Origin: an uncultured bacterium
GTDB lineage: Bacteria > Cyanobacteriota > Vampirovibrionia > Gastranaerophilales > Gastranaerophilaceae
Assembly: GCA_902777855.1 (NCBI GenBank)
Contig: CACYVN010000003.1
Location: forward strand, 53,691 to 117,690
DNA: 64,000 bases
Direction: 5' to 3'
The notes beneath the pieces are model-generated. The model made no database searches. It saw only the letters and a program-made list of their open reading frames with translations, and was not told where the DNA came from. Below are positions 52,360 through 59,868 of this stretch, piece after piece. The position numbers and the translations under genes are program-made. Numbering within the stretch: the stretch's first letter is position 1; the number at the start of each line of letters is the position of its first letter.

Positions 52360-52950
52360 TTAAAAACTTGGGAATATTTCTTTTACCCAAGTAAAAATAT
52401 TACTCCCCGGCGGGAACTCAAAAAATCCGTTTCTCTCATAAAAATCTCTGACACTTTTATCTTTTGTCGGAAATAATGTTATTTTGTTTGTTAATTCTTT
52501 AAGAGAATCTAATATACCTGTTCCAACCCCCTTGTATTCAGGTTTATTGACAAAAATAATATCCGGTTTAACCTGCAAATGTTCAATAAATAAAGAATTC
52601 TGCTCTATCGGGCTTACATGGACAAGACCTAAAATTTTATCATCATCAAGCTTTTCAAAACTATCTGTCTGCGATGTTAAAGCATAAACTTTGTTGTTTT
52701 CATAGTATTTACTCTCATTTCTTGCAGCACAAGCAGCATGATAAATATTATCGGAGAACTTAGCATAAGACCAGTATTCTGAACAATTTTTAAGAGCTTT
52801 TATGTCATTAACATTATCCGGCTCAATTTCAACAAAAGATACTTCACTATTACAATATCTTGTCGCACCTTGCTGAAGTTTCCCGACATTTACATGATTA
52901 TTAATTAGTTTTGCCCCAAAAACTGGGGAATATTGATTTTCTATTTTCAT
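52360..52950 (-). CDS. GNAT-family acetyltransferase-like protein
   Basis: 196 aa from ATG 52950. N-terminus MKIENQYSPVFGAKLINN is a typical example of the shared Phe-Gly-Ala start motif. The acetyl-CoA motif A is 'PEYKGVGTGILDSLKE' (x-x-G-x-G), and the end 'SVRDFYERNGFFEFP' matches GNAT motif B. The substrate is unknown. A longer form from 52989 would add a hydrophobic 13-residue segment but lacks a ribosome-binding site; ATG 52950 lacks one too. Confidence 0.72.
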   Translation of the reverse strand: MKIENQYSPVFGAKLINNHVNVGKLQQGATRYCNSEVSFVEIEPDNVNDIKALKNCSEYWSYAKFSDNIYHAACAARNESKYYENNKVYALTSQTDSFEKLDDDKILGLVHVSPIEQNSLFIEHLQVKPDIIFVNKPEYKGVGTGILDSLKELTNKITLFPTKDKSVRDFYERNGFFEFPPGSNIFTWVKEIFPSF

Positions 52951-53089
52951 GACAATATAAATAAAACTTGTAAATAAAATTTTTGCCATTTATAACATTT
53001 TATTTATGTTTGTAATAAAATTAATATGAACTTAATAGGAAGTGTATAAAAAAAAGTGCAAAGATGCACAGAAAGAGAAAGGGTATTAT

Positions 53090-55234
53090 ATGAAACCTGA
53101 AACAAAAAGTTTTCAATTAGATATCGGCGGAAAAACCGTAACCATTGAAACAGGAAAGTATGCACAATCAACTAACGGCTCTGTTACCGTAAGATGTGGC
53201 GATACGATGTTATTTGTTCATTGTGTCGTTTCAAAAGAACCGAGAGTAGGTATAGATTTCTTCCCGTTGTTGATTGATTATGAAGAAAGAATGTCAGCTA
53301 TCGGTCGTATTCCGGGCGGATACAACCGTAGTGAAGGGAAAGCAAGCGACAAAGCTATTTTGGTATCTCGTTTAATTGACCGACCAATCAGACCGCTTTT
53401 CCCGAAAGGATACAGAAACGATATTCAAATCGTTGCACAATTATTCAGTTATGATCAGGAAAATCAGCCTGATACATTGGCTATGTTAGGCGCTTCATGT
53501 GCTTTAATGCTATCAGGTGCCCCGTTTGAAGGACCTATCGGTGCAGTCAGAGTTTCCCGTGATGGAAACGGTAACTTTATCGCTAATCCAACACACAAAC
53601 AGGCACACGAATCTGACTTGGATATCGTTGTTGCAGGGACACATGATTCTGTAATCATGGTTGAAGCAGGATGCAAATTTGTAACTGAAGACGATATTAT
53701 GAACGCAGTAGAATTTGCACAGGGCGAAATCAGAAAACAATGTGATGCACAAGTTGAATTTGCAAAAGCTTGCGGTGTTACAAAAGAAGAATTTACAAAT
53801 CCTTATGATACTTCAAAAATTGCACAAATTATTGAAGAAACCGCACATGATATGATTTTTGATGCTTATCATAATTTTGACAGAGAATATCGTCAGAATA
53901 AACTTGAAGAAGCAAAGAAATTAGTTAAAGAAAAAATAGATGCTTTGCCTGAAGATGATTACATCAAACAAATCATTGAGGAAACAGGTATTGATTTTGT
54001 TGCAGAAGAATTTAAAGCCGCAGAAAAACACATTATGCGTGCAATGATTCTTGATGAAGGAGTCAGAGCAGACGGAAGAAAACCAAACGAAGTTCGTCCT
54101 ATTTGGTGTGAAGTTGGTGTTATTCCAAGAGCGCATGGTTCAGCAGTATTTACAAGAGGTCAAACTCAAATTTTGTCAGTTGCAACTTTGGCTGGTCCTG
54201 CGATGAAACAGGAACTTGACGGAGTTGATCCTCAAACAGAAAAAACATATATGCACAAATACATATTCCCGGGATTTTCGGTTGGTGAAGTTAAACCGTT
54301 AAGAGGTCCGGGCAGACGTGAAGTAGGTCACGGCAATTTGGCAGAAAGAGCAAATATACCTGCACTTCCTTCTCCTGAAGAATTTGGTTATACCATCAGA
54401 GTAACATCCGATGTATTGGAATCAAACGGTTCAACTTCAATGGGGTCAACTTGCGGTTCTTCAATGGCTTTGATGAACGCAGGCGTTCCTGTTAAATGTA
54501 TGATAGGCGGGGTTGCAATGGGTATGATTAAAGAAGAAGGCTATGAACCTGTTGTATTAACCGATATTCAGGGGATTGAAGATTTCTTAGGCGATATGGA
54601 CTTCAAAGTTACAGGTAACGACACAGGTATTACCGCATTGCAAATGGATATGAAAGCAAAAGGTATTCCTAATGAGACCTTGCGCCGTGCATTATTCCAG
54701 GCAAAAGAAGGCAGATTACACATCTTAGGTAAAATGAGAGAAGTAATCACTGAACCGGCTAAGGAATTATCTCCATTCGCTCCAAGCATAACAACAATTA
54801 CAATTCCAACTGAAGATATCGGCGCAGTAATCGGGCCGGGCGGTAAACAAATCAGAGAAATCATTGACGCATCAGGTGCTGAAATCGATATTCAGGATAA
54901 CGGTGTTGTAACTATTACATCTAATGATCAGGAAGGGACCAAAATCGCTATCAAAATGATTAAAGACATCACATTTAAGCCTGAAGTCGGAATGGTTATC
55001 AAAGGTAAAGTTGTAAGAATTATACCTATCGGTGCTTTTGTTGAATTAGGCGGCGGCAAAGACGGTATGATTCACATTTCGCAGGTATGCAACGAAAGAA
55101 TCGAAACCATTGAACCGCATCTTAATATCGGCGATGAGGTTATCGTTAAAGTTATCAAAATTGATGAAAAAGGCAGAATCAACCTTACTCTTAAAGGAGT
55201 AACAGATGAAGATAAAGCTAATTGTATAAATTAG
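53090..55234 (+). CDS. pnp: Polyribonucleotide nucleotidyltransferase (PNPase)
   Basis: 714 aa, full length. 3'-5' phosphorolytic exoribonuclease of the degradosome. Two RNase PH domains (about 1-240 and 310-550) with 'GGYNRSEGKASDKAILVSRL' and 'GRREVGHGNLAERA', a KH domain ('VIGPGGKQIREI', near 580) and a C-terminal S1 domain (from about 625). ATG 53090 is chosen because AAAGGG lies 8 nt upstream and the longer form lacks support. It is followed by a strong terminator. Confidence 0.96.
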   Translation: MKPETKSFQLDIGGKTVTIETGKYAQSTNGSVTVRCGDTMLFVHCVVSKEPRVGIDFFPLLIDYEERMSAIGRIPGGYNRSEGKASDKAILVSRLIDRPIRPLFPKGYRNDIQIVAQLFSYDQENQPDTLAMLGASCALMLSGAPFEGPIGAVRVSRDGNGNFIANPTHKQAHESDLDIVVAGTHDSVIMVEAGCKFVTEDDIMNAVEFAQGEIRKQCDAQVEFAKACGVTKEEFTNPYDTSKIAQIIEETAHDMIFDAYHNFDREYRQNKLEEAKKLVKEKIDALPEDDYIKQIIEETGIDFVAEEFKAAEKHIMRAMILDEGVRADGRKPNEVRPIWCEVGVIPRAHGSAVFTRGQTQILSVATLAGPAMKQELDGVDPQTEKTYMHKYIFPGFSVGEVKPLRGPGRREVGHGNLAERANIPALPSPEEFGYTIRVTSDVLESNGSTSMGSTCGSSMALMNAGVPVKCMIGGVAMGMIKEEGYEPVVLTDIQGIEDFLGDMDFKVTGNDTGITALQMDMKAKGIPNETLRRALFQAKEGRLHILGKMREVITEPAKELSPFAPSITTITIPTEDIGAVIGPGGKQIREIIDASGAEIDIQDNGVVTITSNDQEGTKIAIKMIKDITFKPEVGMVIKGKVVRIIPIGAFVELGGGKDGMIHISQVCNERIETIEPHLNIGDEVIVKVIKIDEKGRINLTLKGVTDEDKANCIN

Positions 55235-55253
55235 TTCACATGAAAACAAAAAA

Positions 55254-55286
55254 GCGGCCGATTGCATAAATCGGTCGTTTTTTTTT
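55254..55286 (+). terminator. Intrinsic terminator of pnp
   Basis: GCGGCCGATT / AATCGGTCGT stem with a GCATA loop, followed by T9. Confidence 0.9.
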
Positions 55287-55336
55287 GGAATTTATGGTAA
55301 TATTTTTTTGTCGAAGAAATATATGGAGAATTAACA

Positions 55337-56389
55337 ATGGTTGATGTAGTAACAATAGGTAGTGCAACAATGGATGTTTTTGTTGAATGCGATGATGCTA
55401 ATGTAGTATCAGTACGCAGAAAAGATCATTCGACGGATTTTATGAGTTATCCTTACGGCTCAAAACTTGAAATAACTGATTTTGACACCCAAGTCGGAGG
55501 AGGCGGAGTCAATACAGCAGTAAACTTTGCGAATTTAGGCTATGATACGGCTGTTATATTCAAAGTCGGGGATGATATTTATTCTAAAGGTCTTTTTGAC
55601 TTTTTCAAAACAAAAAATGTAAATTTAGACTCGATAATACAGGATAAAAAAGATACAACAGGCTTTTCAATAATTCTGACAAGTTTTGAAGGAGACAGAA
55701 CAGTTCTTGCACACAGAGGGGCGAATGCTCATATCAAAAAATCAGAAATTGATTTTGAAGTAATAAAAAATGCAAAACTTTTATACATAGCACCTTTAAA
55801 TGGTGACAGTAACAGACAGCTTGATGATTTGGTAAAATTTGCCAAAGAAAATGACACAAGAGTTTGCTTTAACGCCGGCACAACAGGAATAAAAAAGGGA
55901 TATAATTACTTAAAGAAAATCCTTGAACTTGCAGATGTTGTCGTTATGAATAAAGAAGAAGCACAGATGGCGACAGGCATATATTTAAGACAGGATACAA
56001 AAGATGTTAAATACTCACATGAAACAATTCATCCCGACTTAAAAGAAATGTTTAAGAAACTAAAAGTTTCAGATTATCAGGTAATCGTAATCACAGACGG
56101 CGGGCATGGTGCTTATGCATACAGCGGTAAAAATTATTATTACTGCCCATGCTTTGACGGTCCGATTGTTTCGACTTTGGGAGCAGGGGATGCATTTGCA
56201 TCGACCTTCTGTGCATCTATGATTAAATATAATCTTGATATAGGAAAATCACTTGTTGCAGGATCTATAAATTCAGGCGGAGTTGTTTCGAAATTTGGTG
56301 CAACTCAAGGACTTTTAACATTTGAAGAAATAGAAGAAAGGATAGCCCAAAATCCCGATTACAAAGCAATTACAATTTCAGCAGAATAA
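55337..56389 (+). CDS. PfkB-family carbohydrate kinase
   Basis: 350 aa ribokinase-like kinase. Substrate end 'TQVGGGGVNTAVNFANLGYD' and the signature 'IVSTLGAGDAFASTFCASM', with catalytic Asp in GAGD. The family phosphorylates ribose, fructose-phosphates, adenosine or similar; the position between pnp and an unknown gene gives no substrate. AGGAG-like 'GGAGAA' precedes the ATG. Confidence 0.88.
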   Translation: MVDVVTIGSATMDVFVECDDANVVSVRRKDHSTDFMSYPYGSKLEITDFDTQVGGGGVNTAVNFANLGYDTAVIFKVGDDIYSKGLFDFFKTKNVNLDSIIQDKKDTTGFSIILTSFEGDRTVLAHRGANAHIKKSEIDFEVIKNAKLLYIAPLNGDSNRQLDDLVKFAKENDTRVCFNAGTTGIKKGYNYLKKILELADVVVMNKEEAQMATGIYLRQDTKDVKYSHETIHPDLKEMFKKLKVSDYQVIVITDGGHGAYAYSGKNYYYCPCFDGPIVSTLGAGDAFASTFCASMIKYNLDIGKSLVAGSINSGGVVSKFGATQGLLTFEEIEERIAQNPDYKAITISAE

Positions 56390-56451
56390 AAAAAGAACAA
56401 TTTTGATTTAGTTTCGTTATACAAATGTAGATAAGATAAGGAGACCAAATT

Positions 56452-56787
56452 ATGTCAGATGAAGAAAAAAAGGAAACAAAAGTTTGTAATTGCGGAGAGT
56501 TAGGCAGATTTTTCACACAAGTTGCAGCAATATTTTTAGGCGTTTTGCTTGCAATATTAGTGTCGGCAGCATTATTAAAACCCAAATGTCCTTGCAGAGG
56601 ACCAATGCCATTCCCGCCAAGACCAATGTATGAAAGACAAATTCCCCCTATGGGAGGTCATTGGGAAGCAAGACATCCGGGAATGAACTACGATGGAATC
56701 AAGAAGTTAGACAAGAAAGATTTTAGACGTCATGGTCACGATTTCAGACCTCCGGTAAGACCAGAGAAAGCAAATATTCAAAAATAA
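56452..56787 (+). CDS. Small membrane protein with Pro/Met-rich tail
   Basis: 111 aa. Cys pair 'VCNCGELGRFF', one transmembrane helix 'VAAIFLGVLLAILVSAALL', then 'KPKCPCRGPMPFPPRPMYER' and a His/Arg-rich tail. No family. The tail probably faces the periplasm. AAGGAGA precedes the ATG by 8 nt. It is probably co-transcribed with the kinase gene and ends in a terminator. Confidence 0.75.
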   Translation: MSDEEKKETKVCNCGELGRFFTQVAAIFLGVLLAILVSAALLKPKCPCRGPMPFPPRPMYERQIPPMGGHWEARHPGMNYDGIKKLDKKDFRRHGHDFRPPVRPEKANIQK

Positions 56788-56801
56788 TTATACTTATTAT
56801 T

Positions 56802-56834
56802 AAGAGCCCTGCAATAAATTGCGGGGCTCTTTTT
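56802..56834 (+). terminator. Intrinsic terminator after the small membrane protein gene
   Basis: AAGAGCCCTGCAA / TTGCGGGGCTCTT stem (one G-T pair) with a TAAA loop and T-run. Confidence 0.9.
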
Positions 56835-56887
56835 ATATGGCGCAAAAATTATTTTTAGGGGTTTTAAAAATAACAAAGGCAATATTT

Positions 56888-58051
56888 ATGAAAATTTACC
56901 CTCAAATAAGACACACTTTATATCATTTTAAACAAGATTTTTTGCACAAAATTGACCCGTCAAGGTGCAAATATACACTACTTGAAAAAACTCAGAAAAT
57001 TAATATTGACCAATATAAAAAATTATCAAGTAACAGCCCAGCAGAAGCAGACAGTTTCACCTATGTGACAATAGGGAAACGAGATGATAATAAATTCAGA
57101 AAAAAAATCACTACATTTTATTCGGGGAATAACATAGTTGAAAGGCTTTTTGAATCTACTGACGGGGAAAGAATAATCCGTGAATATGAACATCGAGGAC
57201 ACGATGTAAAAAACAGTAACTGCAGATACAGAAAAATTACTCAGAAATGTAATACTTCGGGGGATAATGGATTTTTTACCGAATTAATCAAAGAAATACG
57301 TACATATAAATCTGAAAAAACAGGATACACGAAATTAGAAATAATTAAGAATGAAATAAACGGGAATAAAATTATTGCAAATATAACCGAATATCCATTT
57401 AACGGAAAAAAGAATAATAAATTAAATTTGCCGCGAAAAATTTTGGGAGTAATACTGGATTTTGAAAATGGTATTCCAAATATAACAGGTACATTTGAAA
57501 CACCTAATGTAAAATTCCCTGTAAATGACAAATATTTGGCATTTCGATTTATATTAGACAATAAATTAAAACTCACATCACTTACAAAATTTTTCATTCA
57601 AGAAAAAAAATTAGATAAATTAGGGATAAAAATTGAAATTAAGGATGATATCGGTAAAAATACATCCGGCTATTTCAGCGAATTAGAAAACAAAATTGCA
57701 TATAAAACAGGTACAACAAATATTGTTGATTTATCAGCACATGAAGTAGAGCATGCATATCAATACAGACAAATTGGCAGAATCGGTAAAGGATATTCTG
57801 AATACGGCAGAAAAAGCCTCAAATATTACGGAAAAATAGACGGTATAAAAGAAGGAATGGAAGCACATAAATATACAATTGCATCTGCAAATTATCCCGA
57901 ACTGAAAGATGATGAAGATTTATCAAGAAATATGGAGTATATGAACAACTATCTTGAAGTAAAAGCACGAGAAGCAGGTGAAAGAGCACAAAAAGAATAC
58001 AATGAACTGGGTAAAGAAATAAATAAACAGTTTTTCTTCGGATTGCAGTAA
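56888..58051 (+). CDS. Hypothetical protein with HExxH, possible zinc metalloprotease
   Basis: 387 aa, unknown family. Residues 285-289 are HEVEH within 'VDLSAHEVEHAYQYRQ'. About 60 residues later 'YMNNYLEVKAREAGERAQ' offers a Glu as a third zinc ligand, the arrangement of gluzincin-like peptidases with a 'HExxH ... ExxA' pattern. The first 250 residues are Lys/Asn-rich beta-type sequence. ATG 56888 (AAAGG 8 nt upstream) is preferred over ATG 56837, which follows the preceding terminator. No signal peptide. Related in parts to the 212-aa protein at 50900. Confidence 0.65.
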   Translation: MKIYPQIRHTLYHFKQDFLHKIDPSRCKYTLLEKTQKINIDQYKKLSSNSPAEADSFTYVTIGKRDDNKFRKKITTFYSGNNIVERLFESTDGERIIREYEHRGHDVKNSNCRYRKITQKCNTSGDNGFFTELIKEIRTYKSEKTGYTKLEIIKNEINGNKIIANITEYPFNGKKNNKLNLPRKILGVILDFENGIPNITGTFETPNVKFPVNDKYLAFRFILDNKLKLTSLTKFFIQEKKLDKLGIKIEIKDDIGKNTSGYFSELENKIAYKTGTTNIVDLSAHEVEHAYQYRQIGRIGKGYSEYGRKSLKYYGKIDGIKEGMEAHKYTIASANYPELKDDEDLSRNMEYMNNYLEVKAREAGERAQKEYNELGKEINKQFFFGLQ

Positions 58052-58130
58052 TAAACAGGGGCAAAAACAGCACACAAATTCAAAAATTTTATGATAGCCT
58101 CGGATATGGTTTTAAATGCAAAATAAAAAA

Positions 58131-58147
58131 GCCGATAGTAAAGACTC
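58131..58147 (-). repeat. Copy of the tRNA-Thr 3' end
   Basis: On the complement strand GAGTCTTTACTATCGGC, followed by T6. It matches the tRNA-Thr 3' end GAGTCTCGCTATCGGC at 58286-58301 with one base indel and two changes. Confidence 0.75.
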
Positions 58148-58284
58148 TACAGGAGATGTTCGTGAGGGCAGGAAGCCCGAACGATACATATCCGTATGCA
58201 AATTTATTTGCTGAACTCACAATTTTTGTCAAACGACAAAAATTGTAGTGAGAGTCGGGGTAAGTTAATTTGGGCAAAACAAAA
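58148..58284 (-). other. Hairpin-rich element between tRNA-Thr and its 3'-end copy
   Basis: In tRNA sense: stem C ACAATTTTTGTC / GACAAAAATTGT (58219-58246), stem A GCAA-ATAAAT-TTGC (58198-58211), stem B with outer TCGT/ACGA and inner GGGC/GCCC around TTCCT (58160-58184). The order is the same as downstream of tRNA-Val. Spacers are 7 nt between C and A at both loci, 12-13 nt between A and B, and 12 nt between B and the tRNA copy. This and the tRNA make up a 398-bp gap without genes. Confidence 0.6.
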
Positions 58285-58357
58285 AGCCGATAGCGAGACT
58301 CGAACTCGCGGCCTGCTCATTACGAATGAGCTGCTCTACCAACTGAGCCATATCGGC
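58285..58357 (-). tRNA. tRNA-Thr (CGT)
   Basis: Cloverleaf of 73 nt on the complement, no encoded CCA. Acceptor GCCGATA/TATCGGC; D arm GCTC/GAGC with AGTTGGTA; anticodon arm GCTCA/TGAGC around TTCGTAA (CGT); T arm GCGAG/CTCGC around TTCGAGT. A T-run follows at once. Confidence 0.96.
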
Positions 58358-58403
58358 TTTTCATAATAACAGTTTATCAAAATGAAAAATAAGTGTCAAA
58401 TAT

Positions 58404-58433
58404 AAAGAGGTACACTTTAGTGCACCTCTTTTT
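58404..58433 (-). terminator. Terminator of the 395-aa protein gene
   Basis: AAAGAGGT, A or G, CACT paired with AGTG, C, ACCTCTTT with one mismatch, lying between the gene end at 58449 and tRNA-Thr. T-rich on both strands. Confidence 0.75.
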
Positions 58434-58448
58434 ACAAACAAAATCATC

Positions 58449-59636
58449 TTATTTATTATTTACATTTTTGTAAATGGTTGGGCAATGTTTTTGAAATTCT
58501 TCACCGCTAATTTTTTTGCCATTCGGATCATAATATGTCTTATTGCCTTTTCCATCTATTTTAACATAATATCCGTTTTTACCCTGTATTGTCCGTGTTC
58601 CTGCGGGATTTGAATGAATATCATCATGTCGTGCGACTTTGCTTCCATGTTTTAGTCCAAAATGATTTTCTATCCATTCCATTGTAGGTACATCAAGTTT
58701 TGTATAATCCGCATTTGCTTTCGGTTTGCCGCTTGAATCAAATACACTTGGGTTGTTCTTAATTATCATATTACATAATTCTGCCTGTTGAGCTTTATTT
58801 AATGCGCCGCTTAATTTTGTGCTCAAGACAGCAGACGTAATCTGTTGGGCAGATTTACCGCTTCCGTCTGAATTATGAGTTGTGTTTACTTTACTTGACT
58901 TGTCATTAGATGCTCTGTACCACCCTTTTGGGCTACCACTGTGTCTTGGTCCATGTGTAGCACTATTAGGGTTATGTTTTACACTGGTATCCCCATCGTC
59001 ATGATGCTCTTCATCTTTAACCTTGGTTAAACCTTTTTCTTTGGCTTTTTCTTCTTGTAATTTTGCCAATTTTTGTTCTTCAGATTCTTCTGCTTCTTCA
59101 GGTTTTTCTGCCTCAGGACTTGAGTTTGTAGAATTTAATTTGCTTAATTTATCAGACATTTCCTCAAATGATAAATTAGTGCCAATTACATTACCTTTCG
59201 AGTCAGTTGCAGTGAATTTGCCAGGCTGGGTTTCTTCAATTGTTACATTTTTAGCCTTAAATAAATTCCTTAGCTGAGTAAGGTTATTCTGCGGTTCAGC
59301 ACTTTGAGATTGTTGAGCCCCTTGCGGTGTGACTGCCCCATTAAGCATAGCATACGGACTCATACCCATCATAGGCATACCCATCATAGGCATCGAAGGG
59401 CAACCGAAAATACTGCCCATACCCATACCCATACCGCAGCCCATTCCGCCGCCAAACAAGCCTTGAGTCAAACCTGTCATAAATCCCCAAAATCCTGACG
59501 GACCGTTTTGGATATTTATGTTCTCTGTTACACTTACATGACCGCCACGATGCGGGAAAAATCCTCCGCCGCCACGAAAGCCAAAGTGACGTGGAATAAA
59601 CTGATCATGTGCCCTGAAATAGTTAAAATAAGACAT
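58449..59636 (-). CDS. Gly/Met-rich paralogue A of the 'GFWGFMTGLTQGLFGGG' family
   Basis: 395 aa, unknown family, paralogous to the next gene. Gly/His/Phe-rich start (1-35), then 'ENINIQNGP' and 'GFWGFMTGLTQGLFGGGM', then a Gly/Met tract 'GCGMGMGMGSIFGCPSMPMM'. Next 'LTQLRNLFKAKNVTIEET' with a beta segment, an acidic Glu/Lys linker, 'RHSGSPKGWYRASN', and a C-terminal 'YYVKIDGKGNKTYYDPNGKK' resembling a cell-wall-binding-type repeat. No signal peptide. Both paralogues look exported or surface-assembled, but this is inference. Confidence 0.78.
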   Translation of the reverse strand: MSYFNYFRAHDQFIPRHFGFRGGGGFFPHRGGHVSVTENINIQNGPSGFWGFMTGLTQGLFGGGMGCGMGMGMGSIFGCPSMPMMGMPMMGMSPYAMLNGAVTPQGAQQSQSAEPQNNLTQLRNLFKAKNVTIEETQPGKFTATDSKGNVIGTNLSFEEMSDKLSKLNSTNSSPEAEKPEEAEESEEQKLAKLQEEKAKEKGLTKVKDEEHHDDGDTSVKHNPNSATHGPRHSGSPKGWYRASNDKSSKVNTTHNSDGSGKSAQQITSAVLSTKLSGALNKAQQAELCNMIIKNNPSVFDSSGKPKANADYTKLDVPTMEWIENHFGLKHGSKVARHDDIHSNPAGTRTIQGKNGYYVKIDGKGNKTYYDPNGKKISGEEFQKHCPTIYKNVNNK

Positions 59637-59797
59637 GGTTCTCTCTCCATATTTAATTCGTTATATATATAAAGTTTTTTGTTATATTTCAATTTCACAT
59701 ATCTAAGATTTTGTAATATTTGTTTACATTTGATATTTGATATTTGTTATTTATATACAATTATGCGATTAACATGCGCTTTATGCACTGCAATGGC

Positions 59798-59824
59798 AAA
59801 AGCGGGTAATTAACCCGCTTTTTG
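59798..59824. terminator. Terminator of the 432-aa paralogue gene
   Basis: GCGGGT / ACCCGC stem with AATTA loop, flanked by A4 and T5, so it can act on both strands. Confidence 0.85.
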
Positions 59825-59868
59825 TTTTATATTGAGTCAGGCAAATGCCAGACCGACTTTCATATAAA

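Noticed and set aside
58089..58277. ORF of 62 codons on the minus strand beside tRNA-Thr
   Set aside because: It covers exactly the hairpin element and tRNA 3'-end copy; no ribosome-binding site and no protein-like conservation signals.
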